Shown here one piece after another: positions 32,501-41,428 of a stretch of 60,000 nt of DNA (the first letter of the stretch is position 1; every line of letters begins with the position of its first letter). A program made the translations under genes and the position numbers. The notes beneath the pieces were generated by a model that saw nothing but the letters and a program-made list of their open reading frames with translations, had not been told where the DNA came from and did not search any database. Origin of the DNA: Adiantum capillus-veneris (taxonomy: Eukaryota > Streptophyta > Polypodiopsida > Polypodiales > Pteridaceae); contig CM043971.1 in NCBI GenBank assembly GCA_014529385.2, forward strand, positions 52,677,209 through 52,737,208, written 5' to 3'.

Positions 32501-35500
32501 AGTGAGTTGTAGTAGAGGCCCCGCAGGTAGCAGAGTGTTGTTTCCAGAGGATCCGAGTTGTGGGCATTTGTGGGAGGACTTGCGTCATAGACCCTGACCC
32601 AGCAGCTCTTGAGACTGGACACTGGAGGCTATGGGCTTGGGAGTGTTGTCCACTGGCACGAGTACAGTGGGATCCTGGTGAGTGGCTATGGAGGGACCCC
32701 TTCTCTTCTGCAGACCACCCAGGAGTCCCCTTCTTTCAGTACACAGTTCGGCTTGGACATCATATACTTGCAGCAAAGAGAGAGGCCCGCCCCGCTGCAG
32801 CACGTCGTTGGCAGGAGGAGGGCCTCACAGTCGAGTTCTTGGCAACCTTTTGGCAGAGGCTGTGGGACTCCAGACAGCCGAGGCGCGTCACTTTGTTTCA
32901 CTGGCTGGTTGCACACAAAGCCACAGCAGTAGGGAGCTAGCTTGTGCGGCCGCATGTGCAACCTGTGACCAGTTGGTGGAGAGTCAGCGTCATTGTCTTT
33001 GGGACTGTCCCTCGGCCCAGCAGGTGTGGCTACGAGTTCTTCGGCTGATGCCTGCCCTCTCCACGGCTCGACAGTACACTTGGGGGGCAGCGGCTTGGTC
33101 CACCCTCACGGGCCCGGCACTTCAGTTTGAGCTATCTTCCACCAGCAGGATGATAGTGATGTAGGGGGGCGACCTACACTCCAGCTTGCTACAGAGCTTA
33201 CTCCACAGGAGTGGTGCAGTGAGAGAGAGGAGTGTTGGGAGCTCATCAGTGGCCTGACACTTTGGTTCATCTGGCGGGCCCGCTGTTTCCGCATCTTTGA
33301 GGCTCGCCCTGTGCCACCAACAGAGACTGTTCGTGACCTTTGGCTACAGCTGATCCATACTCTCAGAGGACAGCTTGAGGGACTACAGGGTAGCTCCGAC
33401 CGCATGCGAGGCTTTCCTTCGACTCTGGCGCCCTAGGCCTTTCTATTGTCCACCTGTGTGGCTCTTCCCTCCTCCCATCTCTTGATTTAGCCTCATTGTA
33501 TATATGTTGTTTTTTCATTGGGAGAGTCTCCCCATCATGCTTGTTGTAGCCCTCTCTTGCAGAGGTGGATGTAGCCCTATGGGCAGTTTTCATTAACTAA
33601 TAGAAGGACCTTTTTCTCGGGAAAAAAAAAACTATATGCATGCATGTGCCATGGGGGGGGAGGCGGGGCATTCCATTTGCATTTGTGAATCTGTTCTACA
33701 AACAACTAGGTTTATGTGGAAGCACAATCTGCTAAAGAGGAAATATTAGCACTGTGTGATGAGATACTTACCATGGAAATCTTTGGATAAGGATGGTAAC
33801 TCGTATACCAGGTGTTGTTAGGTTGGCTAGTGCACTAATAGCACATGGAAACCAAATCTTGGTTGTACTTTCGCGTTTTTGAAGGTTTAAAAGATTGAAA
33901 GATCTCCTGATATTCTCATCTGAGGTGGAGAAACGAGAAGCAATGTTGTTTGTTATCTTCAGGAAAGCATCACTATGGATCTCCTTGCTCCATGCAAATT
34001 CCTTGCCATTCTGTTCGATGCATGTATTGTAATGCTCAAGAGTATAGTTCACTCTCTCAGCGTACAACTTTTCCCAGCGAGTCGTAAAACTGTCCATGTC
34101 CAATGGATTTGTCATTTCTTTGTTTTCATCAACAAAACTATCTTCTATAAAGACACACTTTAGATTTTCTTTAGAAAACGCATCAAGTATTTCTTTGCTT
34201 TGGCTGACATATCCTTTCTGTGAGTCTTGCAGCTTTGATAATAAGATATCTTGTGTCAAGAATGTTTCCTTCCATGCTTCGATCATGCCACATGTGCTTG
34301 ATAATGTGATTTTCTTCAAAGTCCAGCCCCAAATTTTCCTCACTACATGAATGGCAACGTACATTAAAAATATAGCACCAACATGTGTTTGTGTGTGTGT
34401 CGGGGTGTGTGTGCGGGGGAATCCATTCACACAAGAAGATTTAAAATTTTTCTTATGCATGCGTAGGAAAACGGAGTCTTTTCATACAATGAATAACATC
34501 ATGAACTTCTGCTCAAGAGGCACCACACACCGATCCCCCCCACCAGGCCGGTGGTCCCCTGCACCCAATCGTACCGAGCTAGATCTGTAGTGCCTCCTTC
34601 ACAGAAGCTCATGATGTTGAGGTAAGTCACAATGTGGGAATTATTGTGAGAATTTGTCCAAAACTTCTTGTGAATTACTATGTTTCAACCTGCTGCCCTG
34701 CGACTTATGTTACTTCTTTGTAGTTTGTATGCTCATAGGATCAAACCTTAAACCTTGTTCCAATTAGTAGGCATTTTAGATTACTCACATTAAAGTCATC
34801 CTTACTGTGCACATTGATTCCCCTTTCGAAAAAACTTACCACTAATACTTACTTGGGGAGAGCTCTAGATCGTTGACGCCTTTTCCAACCTTCTGTTTCT
34901 GTAAATGCCATGCACTATACTTCTTCTTTGAGGAGAGCTCTACATCGTTGCTGCCTTCTCCAACCTTTTGTTTCAATAAGCCTTTTGTAAGTTGAAGCCA
35001 TGTCCTGCTGGAATAAGGGTTGAGGACATCGATGGTAAGACTCTGAACATCAAATGGAAAGTAGCTCAAGTCCATCTCACTTGCACATGTAGCATCCACA
35101 TTGAGGTACCACAATCTTCTCCAGAAGCATTGAGGATCATTCTCGTTAGCGGCTTCTATGCATTTGTCGAGTGACAAAAAATTTCCCATGGATGTGTATA
35201 TGGATGGCACGGGAGTAGATGATTGGATTGCATTCAATTCACATCCTGGCAGACGAAGGGGGGGCACCCACACATTGTCGCAACATGACTCTAATTGGGG
35301 GTTGTTATCACAACGAAACTTACACTTGCCATCCACATCCATTTCAGTTGAACCTTGATCCAAGTAATCATACCAATGAAATATCATTTGAATTTCGGCC
35401 TACAATCACAAGAAGTTTTGGACAAATTCTCATAATAATTCCCACATTGTGACTTACTTCAACGTAGCTTTTTGTAAGGGAGGCACCACATACCTAGCTA

Positions 35501-36182
35501 GGTACACCGGGGCCCGTGGTCCCCTAGCCCCAATTGTACCTAGCTAGGTATGCGGTGCCTCTCGAACAAAAGCTCATGATGTTTTGCATTGTATGAAAAA
35601 CACGAAAAAAAACTCCTTTTTCCTACATGAGAAAAATTCTAAATCTTCTTGTGAATACAAGGGTGCATTTGAATACTTAGTTTCAGTGCATCTAGATCTC
35701 ACACACACACACACACACACTCACACACACACCCACAATAGAATATATTCAACCTGGAAAGAGCCACCGGAGGGGTCGATGGCCTTGAGTTCCAGAAGCC
35801 GGAGGTCGAACAGCACCAACTTCATGGCGTAGCCCTGCTGGCAGAGGGTGTCAAGAGGGCTGGTGCCGTCCAAGGGGGGGACGTAGGAGACAAAGGGGTC
35901 GCTGCTGTTGATGCAGGCGCCCACATCCAACAGCCTGGTCAAGTTCGCATTGCCTGCAAATGCCGATATTCTCCCTGGAAAGACGCGCCTAGTGCCAGCC
36001 AAACCCACATTCACCATGTTTTGCTGGGCGCCACAATATCCTGGCAGGCCCATTAATGATATTACTATGAAGACTAGCGGCAGCTGCACCCGTAGTGCAT
36101 TTAAATTAGCCTGCGCCTTGCCGGCCGGCAGCTGCTGCAGTAAGACGTCCTCCCCACGTCTATATAAAATTTGAGCAATCAT
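26115..36182 (-). CDS. Pentameric ligand-gated ion channel (Cys-loop/Pro-loop receptor family), five exons
   Basis: Exons: 36182-35754, 35399-34853, 34342-33772, 28079-27828, 26595-26115. All four introns are GT-AG with phases 0, 1, 2, 2 that join without a stop, giving 759 residues. The order fits the family: hydrophobic signal-like segment (residues 34-49), beta strands with FHWYDY, WVPPL, the FPFD loop motif (257-260), a strand GIRVTILIQRFPW leading into M1 with its conserved Pro (525), M2 (about 547-566), M3 (575-596), a cytoplasmic loop and M4 (about 715-732). Such proteins form five-subunit plasma-membrane channels opened by small ligands. The extracellular part is about twice the usual length. 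An in-frame TAG lies four codons upstream of the chosen ATG. Ligand and ion selectivity cannot be read. The family call is firm; transcription and function are untested. Confidence 0.85.
26596..27827 (-). other. Intron 4 of the channel gene
   Basis: It contains a tandem pair of a 33-base unit (TATATGTT(C/T)TATGCAGGGATGAA) near 26730-26793, a G-rich stretch at about 27020-27430 whose ORFs on both strands are low complexity, and a (GTAA)n tract near 27445. No separate gene is seen. Confidence 0.6.
27828..28079 (-). CDS. Channel gene exon 4: M1, M2 and M3
   Basis: The acceptor has a T-rich tract and TTACAG/G at 28080/28079. Residues 516-600: YYFSKLVLPTLACVALSF (M1), a KELFGR loop, RLSLVAPSIIALTALQASVE (M2), and YSFLFLVSLYVQLFIATES (M3). 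At the selectivity-filter end the residue before Arg 0' is Gly, so neither the usual cation (Glu -1') nor anion (Pro-Ala) signature is present. The donor is AATAG/GTAAGT at 27828/27827, phase 2. The previous intron is 5.7 kb because of the LINE. Confidence 0.88.
28180..28489. repeat. Duplicated intron block, copy B, left part (intron 3)
   Basis: Matches 25345-25652. The right part of this copy is at 33644-33755, displaced by the LINE. The block ends 16 bases from the exon 3 donor. Confidence 0.85.
28490..30096 (+). pseudogene. LINE ORF1 (nucleic-acid-binding protein)
   Basis: At 28742-28783 one frame encodes a CX2CX4HX4C knuckle, CFICRQIGHLAKAC, followed by a stop. The neighbouring frame (28741-30096) stays open for 451 codons. 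Its Pro/Ser-rich linker (about residues 100-180) follows TGNRFGPLEQEE, and a folded C-terminal part runs from about residue 215 (LRCRWDFFDYGFTRFLSD). A frameshift near 28790-29000 joins the parts. ORF1 proteins bind the LINE RNA. Confidence 0.7.
29951..31285 (+). pseudogene. LINE ORF2 endonuclease domain
   Basis: MRIVSWNVQGLGGP starts at about 29987 and overlaps the ORF1 end. LLMLQEHHLS carries the catalytic Glu. One in-frame stop lies at 30293-30295, then FLNIYAPN, GDFNML, LSRIDRFY and SFSDHAPVIL follow. These are the AP-endonuclease motifs that nick target DNA for primed reverse transcription. A coiled, Arg/Glu-rich linker follows. Confidence 0.88.
31330..33440 (+). pseudogene. LINE ORF2 reverse transcriptase and zinc-binding C-terminus
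   Basis: Motifs in order: IPQWRPITILNSTYKILAKAL, GFVKERSILDNIF, LLLDFEKAYDRVDWDFL, and the catalytic FADDSALYLEG at about 32113. Then YLGCQVG, and a C-terminal zf-RVT-type region: LFHWLVAHKA, CATCDQLVESQRHCLWDC. Stops at about 31528, 31708, 32506 and 32938, plus one frame change near 32930, break it. Confidence 0.88.
33644..33755. repeat. Duplicated intron block, copy B, right part (intron 3)
   Basis: Continues copy B beyond the LINE and matches 25653-25802 except for a shorter G-run. It stops 16 bases before the exon 3 donor GTAAGT at 33771. Confidence 0.85.
33772..34342 (-). CDS. Channel gene exon 3: extended extracellular segment and strand before M1
   Basis: The acceptor is CATGTAG/TG at 34343/34342; the phase 1 join creates a Met codon. 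The exon holds about 190 residues, many more than the 70-80 expected between the FPFD loop and M1. Most of the extra length is polar and helical-looking (KLQDSQKGYVSQSKEILDAF, WEKLYAERVNYTLEHYN). It closes with NLTTPGIRVTILIQRFPW, matching the last beta strand before M1. The donor is CCATG/GTAAGT at 33772/33771, phase 2. Confidence 0.8.
34430..34672 (-). mobile_element. MITE, CACAAGAAG family, copy 2, in intron 2 of the channel gene
   Basis: 243 bp in the orientation opposite to copies 1 and 3. The same inverted ends, and the internal blocks read as reverse complement (CTCATGTAGG-type end near the left, TGAGAATTTGTCC near the right). A TG-rich tract lies on the exon 3 side. Confidence 0.78.
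34853..35399 (-). CDS. Channel gene exon 2: ligand-domain core with FPFD loop
   Basis: The acceptor is TTGTAG/GCC at 35400/35399. The exon encodes AEIQMIFHWYDY (beta2 and the conserved Trp), a cysteine-rich insert (KCKFRC, ESCCDN), WVPPLRLPGCELN and the loop DLSYFPFDVQSL. The positions of the two canonical loop cysteines are Ser and Leu; a Cys lies two residues before the first. The last 140 bases are a tandem duplication of one unit (KQKVGEGSNDVELSS and KQKVGKGVNDLELSP). The donor is CCAA/GTAAGT at 34853/34852, phase 1. Confidence 0.8.
35407..35653 (+). mobile_element. MITE, CACAAGAAG family, copy 3, in intron 1 of the channel gene
   Basis: 247 bp with terminal inverted repeats CACAAGAAG...CTTCTTGTG and AAT on both flanks (35404-35406 and 35654-35656), possibly a 3 bp duplication. 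It lies six bases from the intron's 3' splice site, so most of the branch-point and pyrimidine region of that site comes from the MITE. Confidence 0.78.
35754..36182 (-). CDS. Channel gene exon 1: signal-like segment and first beta strands
   Basis: 143 codons. A long n-region precedes LPLVFIVISLMGLPGYC (34-50). The exon ends with MKLVLFDLRLLELKAID, which resembles beta1-beta2 of the family, and SGGSFQ. The donor is CAG/GTTGAA at 35754/35753, phase 0. The +GU is followed by TGAA, a weaker donor than the other three. Confidence 0.75.
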
Positions 36183-37783
36183 CAGATCCGCCTTCTACGC
36201 TAAACCAATGCCTGCGCTGATAATGCCACGGCAACCTGCGCAGATATCATGGCCAGCCAGATGTATTTATGTGCCCCGAGACTCCCCCCCCCGCCCCCCA
36301 AACACACCCATCCACCGTGGTCCCATGCGCATACAGGAAAAACACACAGAAACCTCCACAAGACGATTAGGATTTTTTCTCACTTTAGTTCTGTAAAAAG
36401 AAATGCTTTGTTTGTGGAAAAAGAAATGCTTTAACATTGGTACTAAATACACACTTTAGTGTCCTTTTTTTTGACAAATTTAAACTAAATGCTAGGAGAA
36501 ATCTATAAAGCATTTCAAGAAATCCTTTTCCAAGCTTATAATATGTTAGTCAAAGTATGTATAAATATTATAATCCTCCACTTTTGTACAAAAACTCATT
36601 AGGAACTACACTCATGAAAAGCACCTAGGCAAAACAACAGTTGACAATTGACGTTTCTCTAAAATTCGTACCCTAGTCTAAGAAAATAAACAAGTTGCCT
36701 ACAATAATCTAGGGTAATTACTTATAACATTTTTGCAAGTCTCACATGAAAGAAAATTCCTTTATAATTCAAATTAAATGTATAAAGTCGTGTGGGCGCG
36801 ATATGCAACTTTCATGGATTCAATTAATGGCAATGGAAAACATGATGTTCATGTAAATTCACATTGTATTATGCTACATATGTACTAGCTCTACCACTTC
36901 ATTACTTAAGGTGATACTATTTTGAGGTTTATATGCAAGCTACATTTGGTGAATTGAGTCATGTGGCAAAAATTGCACGTGCTAAAATTCTCATTCTTAA
37001 CTCATCAAATATTAGCCTACAATTTGAGTCCACTCTTTAAATTTCTCATTCAACTTAGTCATTTGTATGCAAATACTCCATATGGACACAATTGGGGAAT
37101 TTATATGCATGCTTTCATAGGTTTTTGATAGAATGTTGGTTTTGCAAGATATTTTGGAGTACAATTGTTTTTAAAACGAGCGTAAATTACAAGAAGAGTG
37201 GGAGTTTGAAACCTCTAAAAACATCTAGTTGATTGGTCCTGGCATATGGATATATTGTAGACCTTAACATTTTTCCCATAACCTCATCATGTAGGTGAAA
37301 GGGGCTTTGAAAGGCCAAAATTTACCTCTTTGTAGCATTTTCAAGATTTTGATTTTTTGCATGTAGCATAATTTGGTGTGAGATCTAAGTTATGAAGCGC
37401 GAGTTCTTGTTATAATAAGTGTTTTTCAATCCAAAAACCTTGAAAACTATGGAAAATCTTGTTTTGATAAGGAGCTAGATTCATTTTATAGAAATTTTGT
37501 TTAAACTACACTAAAATTTTAAGATTTTTTCATCTTAAACTTATCACCATACTCCTACTATTGCATTCATTTTGATATGAACAAAATTTGACTAAGTTTT
37601 TCTAGGGTATGAGCATGACATGTAAATCGTGTTTCTAGCTTCAACAAATACTTATGCCAAGTTAGTTCAAAAACATGACACTTTAGTGTCTCAGGACACT
37701 TCAGTAAGCATAATGGAAGATGCTCTTTGATAATTGGAAAATGATCTTTGAGAGGGGGCAAGCCACGTGGAGGGCATGCCCTT

Positions 37784-37784
<1 letters not shown>
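36183..37784. other. Upstream flank of the channel gene; no gene recognised
   Basis: About 1.6 kb, AT-rich beyond 36400. It would contain the promoter of the minus-strand channel gene, but I see no clear TATA box at a fixed distance. Short ORFs have no domain. Confidence 0.45.

Positions 37785-37835
<51 letters not shown>
37785..37835. repeat. (CT)n microsatellite
   Basis: About 51 bases of CT repeats with one TT interruption. Confidence 0.95.
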
Positions 37836-37836
<1 letters not shown>

Positions 37837-38329
37837 TAAGCGAGGCAAGCATGCAGGTTCGCTGCTCCTCGAAACCCCAATGGTCTCTCAACCTCTCTCT
37901 TAACACTGCTCTCTCAGCGTCACTCTCTCTTTGCTACAGCAGCATCCATTGCATTGAAGCTCATATGCAATCCCTCAAACTCAAGCTCCCATGGTTGTTG
38001 GTGGCACTAATCAAGCTCCTATGGGCGACGGTGTTGAATCTTGGGCGAGCGACAATAGGTCAAAGGGGAGGAAGGTGCAGGCTGAAAGGGGAATGGAAAG
38101 ACTCCCGGATTCGAATCTAGGTTAATCATACATGAGAAAAGATTCACACGTTTATTCACTATTGGAGCCACACTAGCCCAACCATTGTAATACACCCATT
38201 AAAATACCCGTTGTAATTTTTTCGCTCAATATTTTTTATGATTATCCGGATTGTAAACCTTTTGTAAAAGAGGTCAAGACGCTAATGTGTTTCCAAGTTG
38301 TAAACATATTGAGCAAAATCTCTTGTGAG

Positions 38330-38576
38330 CTCGGGGGGTTCACTATGTGTAAAACTACCATATCACGTGCATTCAAGACATGTTTGTAAAACCCCTTATT
38401 TGTGAATTTTGTTAGGAATATAATGTACCCTTTTCTTTTAAAATCTGTAAGTTTTTTTCAAATTTGAAAAAATAATACCCTTCTGTATATATATTTCTGT
38501 AAGTTTCAAGAACTTTAAATACCCTTCTGTTGAACTCATGTGATAGGTTACATTTTTATTAGGTGATCTCCCCGGG
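38330..38576 (+). mobile_element. hAT-like MITE, copy 1 (247 bp), 8 bp target duplication CTTGTGAG
   Basis: Flanked by CTTGTGAG at 38322-38329 and 38577-38584. Ends read CTCGGGGGGTTCAC and GTGATCTCCCCGGG. The arms extend about 50 bases and contain TATCACGTG. It is homologous in inverted orientation to 44283-44529, which has the same length, and to 44788-45004. It sits in or beside the LTR of the large Ty3/gypsy. Confidence 0.88.
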
Positions 38577-38584
38577 CTTGTGAG

Positions 38585-38699
38585 AAGGTTGTAAATATTT
38601 TGTGAACTTAAGTGCCCTAAGTATAAAGGTCAGTCAGTGTTTGTAGTTTCAAAAACACATAATTATTATTTTTTAAATGTGTCTCTGTTTCGTATGAGT

Positions 38700-38755
<56 letters not shown>

Positions 38756-39382
38756 TGTGCATCCTATCTTTATCGCTACGCGTTTCTCCCTCAGTGTATT
38801 CACAAACCGGCTTATCCATCACGGTAGCCTCGTTGAGAGCTATACACTCATTATCAACATTCACGCCAAGGTGTTGGTTGCGAGCACTCTCCCCGTCGCG
38901 AGCTTAATCCGCTTGTAAGTTTAGCAAGTGATGTTTGTTTTCTACATTCAAGTACTTTCTGGAAAGGGGACAAGAAGAGCTACGTGTAGGTGTTAACACA
39001 TTTCACTTTCACGTACTTTCAGAATGTGACTTGCGTCTCTATCACATTTGCAGAGAAAGGGGTTACGGTTAGATTTTTGGTGCTACTAAGCTCCTCGATT
39101 GGTGTGTCCTAGTGAAGGATAGTGCCTAGCGAGTTTGGTGTGATTCCGAGTTATCTAGTAGTGTTGATATTTTTGTGAGCTTCAGCGGTTATGGTTAGTT
39201 CAGACAAGTTGTAGATGAGTGATTTGTACATTGCAAAGTGCGTATGAGTAGGTCGGTCTTAGCCTGAGAATCTAGCGGGATTGCCTTCGTGCACCTACGG
39301 GTTAGTCGTGTCCTTGGATGACAAGTATATTGTCAGGGTTGTGCTTGCGAGTATGAGCAGGTGTGAGTAGCCCCCTACAACA
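38585..39382 (+). repeat. 5' LTR end of the large Ty3/gypsy element (left limit unresolved)
   Basis: The LTR end at 39382 is set by CTACAACA followed by a tRNA-Asp-type primer site. No second LTR is recognisable before 60000, so the start cannot be placed; the LTR may extend left past the MITE at 38330. A (GA)n tract of 51 bases lies at 38703-38753. Confidence 0.6.
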
Positions 39383-39383
39383 T

Positions 39384-39401
39384 TGGCGTCGTTGCCGGGG
39401 A
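39384..39401 (+). other. Primer binding site, tRNA-Asp type
   Basis: TGGCGTCGTTGCCGGGGA, one base different from the site at 2189-2206, one T after the LTR end. The two elements share the primer type but their LTRs are not alike. Confidence 0.78.
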
Positions 39402-40334
39402 CACAAGAGCTTAAGTAGGAGGACCTACATCACTTGTGTGATGGTTAGTTTACTCTAGTTCACTATAGAGAGTATTAATTTCAGCTAGGGTCTGAAAGAG
39501 GGTATCCTGTGGTCTAGCGGATATCTAGGAAGCGAGTGTCTTGTCGAGGGTCTGCGACTAGGTAGAAATAGTTAGGATAGATTAGGAGATTGAGTTAGAG
39601 TGATTTTGGATTTTGTTTGATGTTTGGTTGTCGATAGTTTGTGGATTGTGGTTAAAGCTCGAAAAAGTTCAGAAGAAAAGAGTAAAGTGAGAAGAGGGGG
39701 TTGTCTTCTGACTACCAAAACAAAAGCCAACCACCCACATGACACTTAGAATTTTAGGTAGAGTAGGAATCTGATTTTGATCTAGTGCTTGAGAAAATGC
39801 TAAATCTGCAGGAAAACGGAAGGAAACAAGGGTTGTTGGAAAAAACGCTAATTGAGTCGTCAAGGACCAAAATTGAATGTAACTCCAATTGGAGTGAAAC
39901 TTGGTGAGCAATGCCTTAAGAAAGGGGAGAACCCAAATTAGCAAGAACAGTTGAAAGATAGTGTCCAGATAGGCTTTGTCCACTCTATCGCGATAGAGTC
40001 ACTACTGCATGGTAGAAGTGGAATTTGCAAGAAAGCTTTGGACCAAAGATTTAGTGGCTTATCAAGAGTAAGCACACCAACTTGAAAGTGTTTGGACTTC
40101 AAGAAGTCACCCAAATTACCCATCAAGTGTTCTAAGTTGGAATTCTAAGAATTTTTTGAATTAGGGACCAAACCAAAATTTCAAATCTTTTGAAACTTGA
40201 TGTACATGAGCTACAGAGGGTAGGGAACACATCTGTCAAGAGAAGGTGGGGAAAAAGTGTAGTTTGAACCCTGCTACCACTCTATCGTGACAGAGTGAGG
40301 AAAGATTGTTTGGAGAATCCCTTGGGGCATAGCA

Positions 40335-40561
40335 TGGTTACCATATACATGTGGTAGGGATGTGTGTGAACACACTAGGACCACCGGGGCATTTTTTTCT
40401 TCTTTAGGAGGTTTTTTCCCCCGTGCATTGTATATACGCCATCACTCTAGGGCTATCCATCTTTCCATTTCACACTAAGTAACACACTCTCTATTGTGTG
40501 CCTTGAGCTTCCTTCATCTTCTCCAAGCTGTGTGCATTTCCTTGCAACCCTAATTCCAACA
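40335..40561 (+). repeat. 5' LTR of the Ty1/copia
   Basis: TGGTTACCATATAC...TTCCAACA. A TATA-like GTATATAC lies near 40428. It differs from the 3' LTR by roughly 20 positions and small indels, suggesting an old insertion. Confidence 0.9.
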
Positions 40562-40563
40562 AT

Positions 40564-40575
40564 TGGTATCAGAGC
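40564..40575 (+). other. Primer binding site, initiator tRNA-Met type (copia)
   Basis: TGGTATCAGAGC two bases after the 5' LTR. Confidence 0.9.
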
Positions 40576-40909
40576 AGGTTGCGTCCTCCCGAGCTTAGTC
40601 GCCAGCAGCTCCAGCACACGACTGCTCACTTTCTTTGATTTTTGTGAGCTTTGGTGAGCTTTCGCATGTCTACAAGAATTTCGGTTAAGCTTGTAGAGCT
40701 TAGTTTGCTCAGATTTCTGATTCGGGCTCATTTCGGCCTCCGTTTCCACTACAGCCAGGTCTGTGAAGGCAATTTTGCCATTTTGTGCAGAATTTTTATC
40801 AGTGCCAAATACTGCATAACAGGTCCCATACAGTCTACTATGGGTTGTGCTATATAGCGCGTGCTGGTCTCACTTAGTTTCTCCTCATTTCAGATAGTTT
40901 TCACATCAA

Positions 40910-41389
40910 GTGCATGCATTTTCCATGGCTGACAACAACACAGATGTGTTCAAGATGTTTGCTGTTGAGGATAGATTGGATGGGGACAATTACCCTATGT
41001 GGGCTTACATGATGAAACATGTTCTTGTGTCAAAGGGCATCTGGAATATTGTGCAGGGCATTGATGTACGTCCTGGTTCTGAGGATGTAGGCGATGTTGC
41101 AGGTCTTGCTGCTATTAGAGTTGTTTTGTCTACGGCAGAACAAGTTCGTTGGGATGTAAAGGATGCGAAGGCTCATGCATTGATTGCGTTGTCTGTGAAG
41201 CGCACCATTACTTCTCATATTCGTTCAACGAAATTTGCAAAACAAGCTTGGGATATTCTAGCAAGTCTTTATGCAAGCCGCAACGAGGCTAAAATTGCTT
41301 TGCTACGTAAAGAGTTGGAATTGAAGATTATGCAGGCGAAAGATGATATGGACACTTTCCTTGATGGTTTCAAGGATATCAATGAGTAA
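40910..41389 (+). pseudogene. Gag, N-terminal part (Ty1/copia)
   Basis: Copia-type Gag: DRLDGDNYPMWAYMMKHVL, KAHALIALSVKRTI and AKQAWDILASLYASRNEAK. A stop after FKDINE interrupts a frame that continues in the next piece. The start may be at the second Met, MADNNTD, at residue 6. Confidence 0.88.
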
Positions 41390-41428
41390 CTTATTTCTAC
41401 AGGTGAAGTTATTTCATAGAGTTCCCTT

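Larger units (their letters stand above)
28490..33629 (+). mobile_element. LINE retrotransposon (plant L1-like), antisense in intron 3 of the channel gene
   Basis: Flanked by AACTATATGCGTGC (28476-28489) and AACTATATGCATGC (33630-33643), a 14 bp target duplication with one difference. It ends in a short A-run. It carries an ORF1 with zinc knuckle, then an ORF2 with AP-type endonuclease, reverse transcriptase and a zinc-binding C-terminus. It is much more GC-rich than its surroundings. Stops and frameshifts show that it is inactive. A 22-base C-run lies at 28528-28549 in its 5' part. Confidence 0.93.

Noticed and set aside
26115-36182. Channel gene as animal contamination
   Set aside because: Its introns contain MITEs that also occur outside the gene, and the same contig holds Tat, chromovirus and copia elements with plant-type primer sites. 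Only a chimeric assembly could explain that otherwise.
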